Origin: Gonatopus flavifemur
Taxonomy: Eukaryota; Arthropoda; Insecta; Hymenoptera; Dryinidae
Length of the DNA: 64,000 bases
NCBI GenBank assembly: GCA_018340375.1
Contig: JAFFJZ010000050.1
Location: forward strand, 496,001-560,000
Direction of reading: 5' to 3'
Shown: positions 12,033-23,333 of the stretch, piece after piece
Position numbering within the stretch: position 1 is the first letter of the stretch
Layout of the letters: every line of letters begins with the position of its first letter
Translations under genes and position numbers: made by a program
Notes under the pieces: generated by a model
What the model was told of the DNA's origin: nothing
What the model saw: the letters and a program-made list of their open reading frames with translations, nothing else
Databases searched by the model: none

Positions 12033-13680
12033 ATGACATCAACGCGAAGCTTACATCCAATCATGTCTTCTTCGTTAGACAATCCGTATATGGTGTCAGT
12101 GAACTTGACAGCATGCGATATTGATGGGGACGAACGTGAACATAGTTTTATGGCGTTAGTTGACTCGGGCTCTCCGATTAGCCTCATTAGGCGTGATCAG
12201 GTGCCGGCTTATCCGAGTTTGTTGGAAGTCCATGATGATTGTTCTTTTACTGGAATGATTGGGGTGAAACTGGATATTGTCGGTATTTTCGAAAGAAAAT
12301 TTAGAGTCGAAAATATTGAAGTAGAGCTTGCCTTCCGTGTGATACCTGATGATGCGATACAGTTGGCTGCTTTATTAGGCAGACATTTTATGTCACACCC
12401 TTGTATACAGGTTGTACTTGACGAAAGCGTAGAAATCAAACGTCGGGAACCTGAATCAACCGAACTATTATATTTTATAGATCAGATAATGAACATAAAT
12501 TGTGACGAACCCAGAATAGAAGATAATACTTCGAATATTAATCCTAAAATTTCCCCTGAAATAGCAGGGAAACTTGTTGAAATGTATGAAACAGATTATG
12601 AGGCTAATTTCAGCTTTATTCCAACAGAAAAAGAGTGGGGAATTTCCATCCGGTTAAAACATGATCAGCCAAGTAGTTTCGCACCACGTCGACTAGCTTT
12701 CGCCGAAAAGGAAAAGTTACGTGTTTCATTAGATAATTTGATGGCTGATAAGGTTATCAGACCAAGTAACTCTCCCTATGCAAGCCCTATTGTGTTGGTA
12801 CGAAAAGAAATGGTGAAATAAGAAAGTGTGTTGACTATCGCGAACTAAATAAGATCACGGTGAAAGATAACTTTCCCACACCTTTAATAGATGATCACAT
12901 TGATAGATTGGAGAACAAAGAATATTTCAGGAGTCTTGATTTCAAAAACGGGTTTTATAACGTCAAGATGGCGGAATCATCTATCAACTATACCTCCTTC
13001 GTCACCCCGATTGGACAGTACGAATATTTAAGGATGCCTTTTGGACTAACGAATGCTCCTCGGGAATTCCAATCATATATATATACGGTATCTTTGAGCC
13101 TCTTATTCGTGAAAATAAAATTTTACTATATCTAGATGATATTCTCATTGCCACCAAAACGATCGAAGAACATTTCCGTATTTTACGTGGAGTGTTTAAG
13201 TTAGCAGGGAAGTTTTCACTGAAATTTCGACGAGATAAATGTTCTTTCCTTCACACGGAAATCACCTATTTCGGCTACCTGATTGATGAGAATGGTATAC
13301 GGCCTAGCAATACCAATGTAGAGTCTATTGTGAATTATCCCATTCCCCGCAACTCCAAAGATGTGCACCGTTTTGTGTGTCTAGCAGGCTATTTTCGTAG
13401 GTTCGTGCCAAATTCTTCTAGATTGGCAAAACCTGTATTCGATTCGATAAAAAAAGACATAGGATTCCGCTCTGGTCCCGAAGAGATGGAAATCTTCGAG
13501 ACACTCAAAAAATATCTGTCGACTCAACCGGTGTTAGCGATTTATGCGACAGACTTGCCTACAGAATTGCACTGTGACGCTAGTTCGACCGGATTTGGAG
13601 CAATTCTACTTCAAAAACAATCAAATGGTGTTTACCAACCGGTGTCATATTTTAGTCGGCGCACAACACCTGCAGAATCT
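12033..13680 (+). pseudogene. pol: Protease-reverse transcriptase-RNase H part of Gypsy pol
   Basis: An aspartic protease motif, LVDSGSPISLI, lies near 12,155-12,190, with LLGRHFM further on. The reverse transcriptase starts near 12,640 and shows NSPYASPIVLV. A frameshift near 12,815 moves the frame to the LDFKNGFYNV and MPFGLTNAP blocks. A second break near 13,080 precedes the catalytic YLDD at about 13,129-13,140. Fingers, palm and connection then run on to an RNase H start (LHCDASSTGFGAILLQ) near 13,565. The frame is broken at 13,681 by the probable solo LTR and resumes at about 15,030. At least two frameshifts make it non-functional. Confidence 0.85.
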
Positions 13681-15023
13681 TGTAACGGTACGAACGGGTA
13701 ATAATACATTCGCACGGTTACAACACCGCGTGATAGTCAAGAAAAGATATATATATAAGTCCAATGAAATGAGCAAAAGTTGATAATAGAATTAAGAAGA
13801 AGGGAAGGTCTATCACATTTGGTAATAGATCAAAAGTACCGATCATTTAAGATACAGTGAAAAGTCGTCGAACGAACGCGTTATGAAGAAAGGTAAACAT
13901 TGTCGGTACACGGCTATGATATGTATTGGAACACCTACACGCGTAACTAGTGTAAGAGCGATGACATAATTGCGTTCGGTCGACGAAAATCGTGAAAGGA
14001 GAATCACATGCGAATGCCCTACATATATTTCTCAGAAAGAATTAAAGAGCACAACAAAATATCTGATGCATAATTCATAAAGATGAAAGATCCCTTTTCA
14101 ATGTATCACAAGTAGGTTAAATAAGATTTTATACTTTGAATTCGAAATTTTATCGGATCTTAATCGAGATCGAATCGATTAAGAAACAACCAATGATAAG
14201 AAAAGTCGCGATCGATCAAATCATTTGATAATTCGATAACAAAAAGTTATAAACTGAACCGGTAGATGTTGGAGTAGCACGTGATTCAAAATAAACTTTT
14301 CACGATATAAATATAGGTCAAAAATGGAAGAAAGGTGAACTTGATATAACTCGGCTCTTGCACAACTTAATATCAGTATAGATTCGTCTCGAACGTATAT
14401 TACAATTCAAGGGGCTTATCCTCACATCGATTTTATTTGTTTCTTTCAGCTACGTGTGTTCACGAGTCCTTCTCATTGTGAGCGGGATATACTGAAAATT
14501 CGGGTTTCTGAAATTTGCGCGATACACATACGTGTGTGGTGACACTGTACTTATTGCAAGTTACATAGTTCACGATACTCGTGTGGGGGTCAGAGTTGCG
14601 TCAGGTTCCCCATACCATATCACCATACGATTCCATAGAAATTACCGTTGATTGTATTGTAATGAAGGCATTTTCAAATTGTTCTAGATCATAGAAAAAG
14701 GATCAGTACCGGTGGAGGAAGATGTGATAGCGTTGTATTGAGTTTCGTTCAGGGATTGACAATAAAGCTCTTCCTCCATCTTTCACATAATTTTGTTTCG
14801 CTCATTTCGACAACCACTAACCTTCCGTTTCCTATTGTATCATTATTAGTAAAAATTGATGTAACTTTCGAGAGCGGATATCTGCTGACGAAGGTGAGTA
14901 TTCGGTCAGGGCAAAATAGATCGTCGCGTATTATTCGTTGGAGTGATAACACAGTGAAAATTTCATGGCAAATTCTCGAGTATCATCGACAAAAGGAACG
15001 TCTCAAGAACAAAAAACATTACA
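13681..15023. mobile_element. Probable solo LTR inserted in RNase H (1,343 bp)
   Basis: The insert begins TGTAACGG and ends CATTACA, so its termini are TGTAA...TTACA. ATCT lies directly outside both ends (13,677-13,680 and 15,024-15,027), consistent with a 4-bp LTR-type target duplication. The RNase H reading runs up to the left edge and resumes just after the right edge. No coding capacity is convincing; a TATATATATAAG stretch at about 13,747 could be a TATA-type promoter. Orientation is unknown. An unrelated insert with chance termini is possible, but the fit of termini, duplication and host frame is good. Confidence 0.7.
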
Positions 15024-16466
15024 ATCTTGATATCACAGCTTTGAACTTAAATGTCTAGCGGTCGTTTATTCCATTAAGCGCTTTGATATTTATTGGAGAG
15101 GCATCAAGTTTACCATTGTCACTGATTGTGACAGTTTTAGATTGACACTGAGTAAGAAACATGTAAACCCCCAAATCTCGCGATGGGCCATGTTTTTGCA
15201 GAGTTACGACTATGAGATCGTGAATCGTCCAGGCAAGCACATGAGTCACGTTGATGCACTGAGTCGGTGACATAACGTGCTGGTACTAGAAGCAAATACT
15301 TCCGATCAAACTCTATCAATCGCGCAAAACCGAGATCCTAAAATTGTTGAATTGCGAAATACTCTAGAGCTGTCTGAAGATAGATTTTCTGAGCTACGTG
15401 ACGGACTAGTTTACAGAAAATATAAAAATGGTAAATTACTATTCTATGTGCCAGAATCTATCACGTTGGTTTGGATAAGGTTCTAGACCGGATCTTACAG
15501 ATCTATTGGTTTCCCTCAATGCGAGATAAGGTGAAGAACTATATTGAGAATTGTTTGAAATGTGTCGAGTTCGCACCTCCTAACGGGAAACCCGGGGGTA
15601 TTCACATAGTCTCCCTAAGGACGAGCTCCCGTTCCAGTCGATACATATTGACCATCTGGGTCCCTATGAAAAGACACCCAAAGGTTACAGATCTATTTTG
15701 TCAATTGTAGATGCTTTCACCAAATTCATTCGATTGTATCCTCGTGAATGCGTTTCAACAGTAGGAAGTATCGAACACTTGGAATGTATTTCCGGGCTCA
15801 CAGTAAACCGAGACGTGTGATGAGTGATCGAGGTTCCTGTTTCACCTCCCAGGGATTCGCTGAATTTGTAAAAACAGAATCATTCATTCATGTCTTAGTT
15901 GTCACGGGCACTCCACGCGCAAACGACCAAGTCGTACTTTTCAATCGGGTCATAACTCTAATGCTAAAGTATGATCAGAATCGAATGAATGGGATCAATC
16001 ACTAGGAAAAGTTGAATTTACTATGAATAATACGATCTGTAGAAGTACTGGACAGACGCCGAGTCTCCTGTTGTTCGGAACAGACCAGCGCGGAGAAATT
16101 AATGATCATTTAAGATTAATTATAGAATCCAATTCATCCATTGATCGGGATTTTTCTAAAACCAGGACTGGAGCGGTTCAAACCATGTCTAAGGTTCAGA
16201 AGAACAATGAATATTATTATAATGAAAAACGTAAAGCCCCGACTCGTTATCAAGAGGGTGACTATGTGATGATCACGAACGTTGATAGTACACTCGGCAT
16301 CAATGAAAAGTTATCACCAGTTTTTAAAGGTCCCTACGTTGTAACTAAAGTACTAGATCGTGATCGTTACATTGTTACAGACGTTGAGGGTCATCAAGTA
16401 ACAACGTGGCCTTACACTGGAACCGTGGCGGTGGATCAAATGAAGCCGTACCCTGAACGCGTATAG
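15024..16466 (+). pseudogene. pol: RNase H end and integrase of Gypsy pol
   Basis: RNase H resumes with LAVVYSIKRF and VTDCDSFRLTLSK and ends near the VDALSR motif, where a TGA follows. The integrase zinc region (HVGLDKVLD...CLKC) sits around 15,455-15,565 across a frameshift. Core motifs follow: VDAFTKF near 15,710 and MSDRGSCFTSQGF near 15,820. The third catalytic position, normally Glu in a GQVERFNR-type motif, reads NDQVVLFNR with GTA (Val) at 15,934-15,936. A further stop and a frame change occur near 16,003. The last frame (16,023-16,466) holds the integrase C-terminal part with a GPYVVTKVLDRDRYIV segment. It is inactive on several counts. Confidence 0.85.
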
Positions 16467-16647
16467 ATTAATTTCACTTCATTATGATGTTCTAACAATT
16501 CACTATTTGTATCTCATTTGTTGTCATTGTTTGTATTTTTTCAAGTGTAATACTGTAAACTTTATGTTCTTGCCAGAAATTGTATGAGTGAGTCATGTTG
16601 ATGAGCAAATCAGTGGCTGAGACAGCCACGATGTCAGGCTGGCCGAC

Positions 16648-16848
16648 TGTAGTGTTATTTCCATGTTTTTTCGTTTGAAACAACCGCGCCTCGAGATCGC
16701 TCTAAAAGGAGAAGGGGGTGTGTGTTGCTAGGAGGAAGGAGATCAATCGTTTGTGAAGAGATAGCAGTTTCCAAAAATAAAATAACCTTTTTTTTCCAAA
16801 TTATCTGGAGCGTATTTCTTTATAGATGAAAATAAGGTTACGCCTACA
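16648..16848 (+). repeat. 3' LTR of the Gypsy element
   Basis: This partner of the 5' LTR has the same length and begins TGTAGTGTTATTTCC and ends CCTACA. The CATT target duplication follows at 16,849-16,852. The preceding 40 bases lack the purine run that normally primes plus-strand synthesis, which is odd for a complete element. Confidence 0.88.
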
Positions 16849-17220
16849 CATTAAACCACTATTTTCACTATTCTCTTGATTCTCCTCGAAACATCAATGT
16901 TGATGCCGACGGAATTGTGTAGGATAACATTTTCCTGATCCTCCACATAACATTTTGTATTAATTCTTTCAAGAACTTCCCACTGCTTCGTTATATATCT
17001 CACAGTTTTCCTGGTTGTGACGTTTCTGCTGTTCTGTTCGGAATTCATCCGAAACAGTTCTTTTCAGAACTCATTCCGTATTCTCATTGTGTGCAGTGCG
17101 TTTTCCGTTATTCCCAATACTCGGAATAACATTCTGTGTCCATTTTCCTCAGAATTCCGTCTCATATCAGTTCTCCTAAGAACTACTCCCCGCTGGGTTG
17201 CTACACAGCTCACAGTGATC

Positions 17221-19126
17221 ATGTCAGGGAAGATTCGTGAAGATAGATGTGTCAATCCATATAAATGAAGAGCTCACACAGGTTTGAACATACGAAAAAT
17301 ATCAAAGAGGCTTTGGCAGAAATTCCCACACCTGCTAACAGGTGCTATGATATGCAATGATTACAGGCTGCGACGCAATGTCAATAAAATCGATAATGGG
17401 AAGCCCATTGTTGGTGATTGTTCTGGAAATGTTGAAATGGAATGTCTAGAAAACACGAATGTCGATACTACAAATTCCCCATTGAATCATGAAATTCATT
17501 TACGGTCACGAGAATTAGAGGAATTACTCCAGGGATTGAAAGATAAATCTGATAGCTTGGAAGTCAATCATTCTATGGAGGTGAGGATCCTCACAATTGC
17601 TCCTGACTGCTGGAGTATCAACAAAATCAGTAACGAGTTCCGAGCATCCAAAAAATTGGTGAGGAGAGCCGAAGAATTGTAATCAACTGCAGGTGTCTCA
17701 ACTGAAGTCTATGCGAAAGCAGGGAACGCATTACCAGTTTCCACTGTCACGAAAGTAGAAGGTTTTTACAACTGTGATACGATCAGTAGGATAATGCCTG
17801 GGACGAAGGATGTAGTATCAGTTAAAGTTGATGGTAGACGTGAGAAAAGGCAGAAACGACTCTTGTTGATGGACCTGGAAGAATTACATTCACTATTTGA
17901 AACATCACATCCAGAAAGTCCAATCAGTTTCAGTGCCTTTGCAAAACTTTGTCCACGAAAGTGCATTCGACCTGGGGCTGACGGAACCCATTAAATGTGT
18001 GTTTGTACCATCCACCAGAATTGTAAATTCATGCTGGATGCAATCAATGTAGAAAATTTAAGAAAAAACCTGAATACTCCAATTTGTGACTATGAAGATT
18101 GCCTGGAACTGATGGTTTGTAAACCTCCAACTCCTGATTGTTTTCTCAATACATGTGGGCAGTGCCCAGATATTTCAGGATTTCAATCATTGTTACTTGA
18201 AGCTTTCCATGATGCATGTATTGATGGGATAGGATACAGCTCGTGGACGAGTACAGACAGATCAACGTTAAGAACATTCAAAGTTAACGTAGATGACTTT
18301 GTATCAGAGGTGAGTGATGAGATGCGAATCCTCAAGCCGCATTCATTCATTGCAAAACAGGTATCACAATTCATAGCGCAAAGGAGGGATAATTTACGTG
18401 AAGATGAAGTAATTCTGATGTTTGACTTTTCGAAGAATTATTCGTACGTTGCTCAAGATGCTTCCCAAGCATCCCACTTCAACAATGAGCAATGTACTGT
18501 ATTCTCAGTTATTTATTATTCCAAAAAAGGCCAGGAATTGAAACACAATATTTGTACCTTCCTGTCTAATAGTGTGGAGCATGATACTGCTGCAGTCTTC
18601 ACAATCCAGCAACAATCAATCCCGGGAATGAGGAAGAATGTGAAAGGAGTTGGAAAACTTATTTATATGATGGATGGTGCAAAACAGCATTTCAGGAATA
18701 AATTTCAAATCGCTAATCTGAGTAACCACAAGGAAGATTTCGGTTTGGAGGCGGAATGGCATCATCATGCCACTGCACATGGCGAGAGCGGCTATGATGG
18801 TGTCGGAGCAATCTTCAAAAGAGAAGCTTACAGGAGGAGTCTTATAGTGAAACCGTCACGAGCTCTCCTCTCGCCAGATGCCCTTTAACGATGGGCGCAA
18901 ACCTATTTCGAAAAAAATAAGAATATTTTATTTCAGTAAAACCGACCATGATAAAATGTCGCGAAAGCTGAATGAACGATTTACATCGGAATCAAGTATT
19001 CCCGAAATTTCGAAGAATCACTCTGTCTCAATCTTACCATCGGGAAAACTGTGTATGAAAGAATACTCCAATGCTCCACATGGACAGGAAGTTACTTTGC
19101 TCAACCAGAAATGGGATTTCACGTAG
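17221..19126 (+). pseudogene. Transposase-like multicopy gene with DDE-style motifs, broken
   Basis: I recognise the conserved blocks of an unnamed transposon-derived family common in insects and cnidarians; the superfamily is not certain. The N-terminus (from MSGKIREDRC) has cysteines in a C...P / IC..C arrangement. A basic linker with REKRQKRLLLMDLEEL is followed by the CVCTIHQNCKFML block. Acidic motifs that look like a DDE triad come next: MFDFSKNYS, YMMDGAKQHFRN and GYDGVGAIFKREA. Damage: TGA near 17,266, TAA at 17,680-17,682, TAA at 17,992-17,994 where serine is expected between THS and CVC, TAA at 18,886-18,888, then a frameshift near 18,905. The last frame ends at 19,126. Downstream sequence is partly repeated at 9890-10,000. 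Confidence 0.65.
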
Positions 19127-20345
19127 TGACTTTCTCCATTTCGTATCTTGTATCCATTGTAATACTATTTTCACCAAAACCTTGCTCCTACCATTTCACT
19201 GTGCTGTGATGCGCTGTTTATCATTGCAGTCAATGATATTCCCAATCTCACGACCGCCATATGGGGTCTACCATATTCAGTTTTGAGGAATTGACTCCAA
19301 ATTCTTGATCCGCAACTCTCAAAACCCCCAAGTACCGAATTTCATCGCAATCGAAGAGGTTTTCGATTCACCGACCGCCAAATTGGACTCGCAATTTGGA
19401 ATTTTGGGGAATTGACTTCAAATTCGTAATCAGCAACTCGCAGAACCCCTAAGTACCAATTTTCATCGCAATCAGAGAGGTTTTCGATTTCTCGACCGCC
19501 GTTCTGGAATTTCCCAAATTTGACCCAAGATTCGTGTCGAGCAGCCCAAAAACCTCCCACAAACGATTTTATGAGTCATTTGGTGGGCTCACCAGTCTTT
19601 CGTATCTAGTTTTGTGTTCCCCATGCACGACACGTGTGGATTTTTTCTGCCATGCTGACCCAACCGTGATGAATTCTCAAGAAGGCCACGGTACTATCGA
19701 AAGTAGACATCCCAAGCTTTGATTTGACCCCATGATCATGACTTCAGGTTATCCACAATTTTGAACAGAGGGAGGGTCCCTCTCACAAAGAATGGCCCAT
19801 ATATATATCTATTCAGTTGTTGTGCAACAGCATGGAGAAGAAAACCAGATTATGAAGCGTTATAAATGAAAACCAGCGAGTCAAAGCGAGAAAGCATAGA
19901 GATATTTGTGCGTATGTTCTTCCCCAAAGATGTGGGAGAGAGATAGTTGATAGGTAAGCGACAAGCGTACTAGTGCGATACAGAGAGAGATAGACGAGAA
20001 TGAAGATGGGAAACATAGGCGCAGAGAGAAGGCTGTGTTTCTATGTTGAGCCTGGTGGTCTCGTGCGAAAGGAACGGACGCCACGTTTGGTGACGTCACA
20101 GCGGTATGAGATTTTCCTTCCAATATATGAACCCCGTTTGTCTCTTGTACGAACGGTAATGGCGGAATGTGAATGGTCTGTCTCTTGCTCTCTATAGATG
20201 TCCGTTATCGATCACCACGTTTTCACCAATTGGCGAGCGATAACACCAGATCCTCAAATTTTTCACTCAGAATCGAGAAAAACACATTAAATATTCTTCC
20301 AAGCTGAAATAGAGTTCGAAAGAGATAGACATACGGAGAAAAACC

Positions 20346-21718
20346 GGGGGGAGGGAGAAACACCCACATAACTTTCGAACGCGGCATGATAATTGAATAA
20401 AATTTCTTTTTAATTGAAGGAGGGGTCAAGGGCTATCCTAAAGGGGAACTTGAAGTACCCCAGCCCTCTAGGGGACGATGAGAGTGGAAGGGGAGCCAAA
20501 ATTTTAAGAGAGACAGGAGGGCTTGTGATACGTCATTCGATAGAGACTTCCAACCCGAATCCAGCGATTCTTTGTTTTCTGAAATCGGATCATTTTTCGC
20601 TGAGTTATTGTAATTTCAATACTTCGATGTGGCAACGTCTGGAAACACCCCCATAACTTTCGAACGGGGCATGATAATTGCATCAATTTTTCTTTCAATC
20701 GGAGGTTCTCTTATCCCAATCTCCGCATTACCCAGAATCAACGGCGTGGACGTGGCGGGGACCTGATTCCTTGTGTGTGTGCATGTGTGTGTGTGTGAGG
20801 GGGTGAGTGTGGGTGTGAGTGGGTGTCGGTGCGTGTGGTTGTGTGTGGGATTGTTTGTGTGTGAGGGTGGGTGGGTGGTTCGGTCGTATGGTGCTGTGCG
20901 ACCCACACACAACCGCCCATACCCACACACACCGACGCCCACACACAACCACACACATGCACGCACACACACACGCACAATCACACACAACCACCCACAC
21001 ACACCTACCCACACAACAACACACTCACTACACACAGCGGGAATCAGATTCCCGACACGTCTACGCCGTTGATTCTGGGTAATCCCAAGATTGCGATAGA
21101 GATAACCTTCGATTCGAAAGAAGTTTGATCCGATTATCATGCCCCGTTCAAAAGTTAAGGGGGTGTCTCGAGACTTCGCCACATCAGAGTATCAAAATGA
21201 CGATAACTCAGCGCAAAATGATCCGATTTCGAAAAACAGAAAACCGCTGGATTCGGAGATTTGAGATTTTCGCCCCGTTTCCCTCGCCCAACGCCCCCTA
21301 CAGGGCTGGGGAACTCAAGGTCCCCCGTTAAGATAGCCCTTGATCCCTCCTTTGAATGAAAAAGAATTTGATCCAATTATCATGCCCCGTTCAAAAGTTA
21401 TGGGGGTGTTTCCAGACTTTGCCACATCAGAGTATCAAAATTACGATAACTTAGCGAAAACTGATCCGATTTCAGAAAACAAGAAACCGCTGGATTTGGA
21501 TTGGAAAACCCTATCGAATGACGTGTTACAAGCCCTCCCGTCTCATTCGAGATTTCGGCCCCCCTTTCCCTCTCATCGTCCGCTACAGGGCTGGGGAACT
21601 CAAAGTCTCCCATCAAGATAGCCCTTGACCCCTCTTTCAATCCAAAAGGAATTTGATCCGATTATCATGCCCCATTCGGGAGTTATGGGGGTGTTTCCAG
21701 ACTTTTGCGCAACCCTGT
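20346..21718. repeat. Large foldback with GT/CA-rich centre
   Basis: The outer arms carry ACCCCCATAACTTTCGAACGG-type sequence on the left and its reverse complement on the right. Inner landmarks (GGTTCTCTTATCCC on the left, GAGATAACC on the right; ACCCAGAATCAACGGCG against CGCCGTTGATTCTGGGT) also mirror each other. The centre, about 20,770-21,020, is GT-rich on the left half and CA-rich on the right. On the right side the unit of about 300 bp occurs twice in tandem. The left inverted-repeat arm lacks it, so it is a later insert. Confidence 0.75.
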
Positions 21719-21777
21719 ATAATCCCACATGTACATCAACAACAATCTATTGAAAGATGATTGCGTCAAATCACGTA

Positions 21778-22664
21778 CTACTGTGGGCGAAAAGCAAGGT
21801 GAATTTTTAATTTAGACTTCGCGGGCTTGACATTTCAGGCTAGTTTTTTTTCTCGAGTTAGCAGGACTGTTAATGACATCTGTGCCAAATTCCATGTCGA
21901 TGTCATCATTAGTGATACATTCACGCTTGTGTTTACCAAACGACCAAGAGTGCATTTTTCGATTTTTACAATGTCTGATCTAATTGAGCAGAGGAGTGCA
22001 ATCAAATTTTGTTTGCGGAATGAAATTCCGGCTGCGGGAACTTTGAGGATGTTGCGGAAGGCCTTTGGTGATTCTAACATGTCGCAGAAAAATGTTTATA
22101 AGTGGTACAAAGACTTCAAAGAGGGTCGAGAACGTGTTGATGACTTGGAGCGCTCCGGACGACCATCGACGTCAACAAATGACCAACACGTCGATGCAGT
22201 GAAGGGATTAGTGCTCAAAAATCGTCGGTTGACTGTTAGAGACCTCACTGATATGATCGGAATATCAAAAGGATATTAGGACCAGAATTATAGGCCAACA
22301 ACTCTTGGTTTTTGCATCACGATGATGCACCATTTCGCCAAAAATTCGACGCATATCGTTCCGCAACCACCGCATTCGCCTGATTTGGCTCCGTGTGACT
22401 TCTGGCCATTCCCAAAACTCAAGAGACCACTCCGGGGAAAGCGTTTCGAGTCGATTGAGGAGATAAAAGCTGAATCGAAGAAGGCGCTGATAGCTATACC
22501 GGGAAGGCACTACTTGGCACGTTTCGATGATTGAAAAAAACGTTGGCATAAGTGTATTTTATCGAGAGTGGATAACTTTGAAGGGGATGGAATTGATGTA
22601 AGAGAATGAATGAAGATTCTTCATTTCACAAACGAATTCACTTCACTTTTTGCCCACAGTAGGA
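21778..22664 (+). mobile_element. Internally deleted mariner element
   Basis: Ends CTACTGTGGGCGAAAAGCAAG and its imperfect inverse (about 22,637-22,662) bound about 887 bp. TA precedes the left end (21,776-21,777) and follows the right end after two extra bases. The element is shorter than the roughly 1.3 kb usual for mariner because the transposase core is deleted. It sits in the right arm of the inverted repeat and is absent from the left arm. Confidence 0.8.
21971..22604 (+). pseudogene. Mariner transposase remnant, catalytic core deleted
   Basis: The frame from MSDLIEQRSAIKFCLRN encodes the paired helix-turn-helix DNA-binding half, including KNVYKWYKDFKEGRE and the ERSGRPSTS linker, up to about residue 100. 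It stops at 22,279. The following sequence jumps to the C-terminal end in another frame, with HSPDLAPCDFWPFPKLKRPL and the WKKRWHKCI tail. The first two catalytic aspartates of the DD34D triad are gone and only the last (PCD) remains. It cannot make active transposase, though its ends might be mobilised by a relative. Confidence 0.85.
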
Positions 22665-23150
22665 TATCCAAAAAGAAATATTGAAAATCAGGACTAAACA
22701 TGATATTGGAGTTAGAACATCGTGGGTAATTCCCACGAAATTCGAAGCAATATGCATGAGTTATCTTCTCCTTCACGTAGATCGAAGTATGCAGGACACT
22801 CAACGATACAAGGTCTCGGATATTCGTGAATGAAATTGCACAGAATGTGAGATTCAAAAGTACTCCAAAGTCGAAGAGACGAACGATATCTTGATTGAAT
22901 TTGTCTCCAAGTTTAGAAGATATGAGGAGTATACATAAAAGAGTGCAAGTCTTATAATTTACGAAAGCGTGTGCACACGGCAAGTGACATTCGTTACCTC
23001 GTGTTCACGTTAGGTGTGGACACGAGAGAAAGAGAGAAATCGTTGATGCAAAACGATATGATATAATCACGAGAGCGTTGAGCAATAACTAGAAATCCAA
23101 TAGCAAATAAAAGGGAAGAAAAAGGTAAGTCCACAACGCGAGGTGAGGGC

Positions 23151-23303
23151 CGGTAGCCCTCCGTTGTCCCGAAGGTCCGTCAGCCCGAATCTTCCTGATT
23201 CGTTGAAAACTAGTATTTTCCAGTAATTCACCTGAAAACTACTAGTTTTCAACCAATAAGAGAATTTCGGGCTAACAGACCTTCGGGACAACGAAGGTCT
23301 ACC
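23151..23303. mobile_element. 153-bp MITE with 8-bp target duplication
   Basis: Terminal inverted repeats of about 38 bp (GGTAGCCCTCCGTTGTCCCG at the left end) enclose a short AT-rich middle. GTGAGGGC lies directly outside both ends (23,143-23,150 and 23,304-23,311). The corresponding site in the left arm (about 8225) is empty. The 8-bp duplication fits hAT or P-type elements; the superfamily is not settled. Confidence 0.8.
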
Positions 23304-23310
23304 GTGAGGG

Positions 23311-23327
23311 CTACACATTGGGCGCCA
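23311..23327 (-). promoter_or_regulatory. Primer-binding site next to the complete family A LTR
   Basis: On the minus strand TGGCGCCCAATGTGTAG follows the LTR end after six bases, the same arrangement as at 8206. Its presence marks the neighbouring LTR as a 5' LTR for sequence running to lower coordinates. Confidence 0.65.
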
Positions 23328-23333
23328 AAAATA

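Larger units (their letters stand above)
10001..16848 (+). mobile_element. Ty3/Gypsy-like LTR retrotransposon, degraded, with both LTRs
   Basis: Two 201-bp direct repeats (10,001-10,201 and 16,648-16,848) bound gag, protease, reverse transcriptase, RNase H and integrase remnants in Ty3/Gypsy order. The 4-bp sequence CATT lies directly outside both ends (9997-10,000 and 16,849-16,852), a target duplication of the size expected for this group. The LTRs differ at about nine or ten positions by eye, roughly 4-5 percent, so insertion is not recent. The element is interrupted by a probable solo LTR at 13,681-15,023 and by frameshifts and stops. No clear polypurine tract precedes the 3' LTR. Confidence 0.9.
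19283..23333 (-). repeat. Right arm of the long inverted repeat (family A leader), with inserts
   Basis: Read on the minus strand, this follows the sequence order of 8200-9790. It is longer because it carries a foldback at 20,346-21,718, a mariner at 21,778-22,664 and a MITE at 23,151-23,303, none of which is in the left arm. Near 19,283-19,500 a unit of about 120 bp is duplicated, whereas the left arm has one copy. The inverted relationship continues into the LTR up to about 23,840. Confidence 0.75.

Noticed and set aside
20728..21182. Several overlapping frames on both strands rich in His, Thr and Pro or Cys and Val
   Set aside because: They are translations of the GT/CA-rich centre of a foldback element; the same low-complexity DNA is open in many frames.
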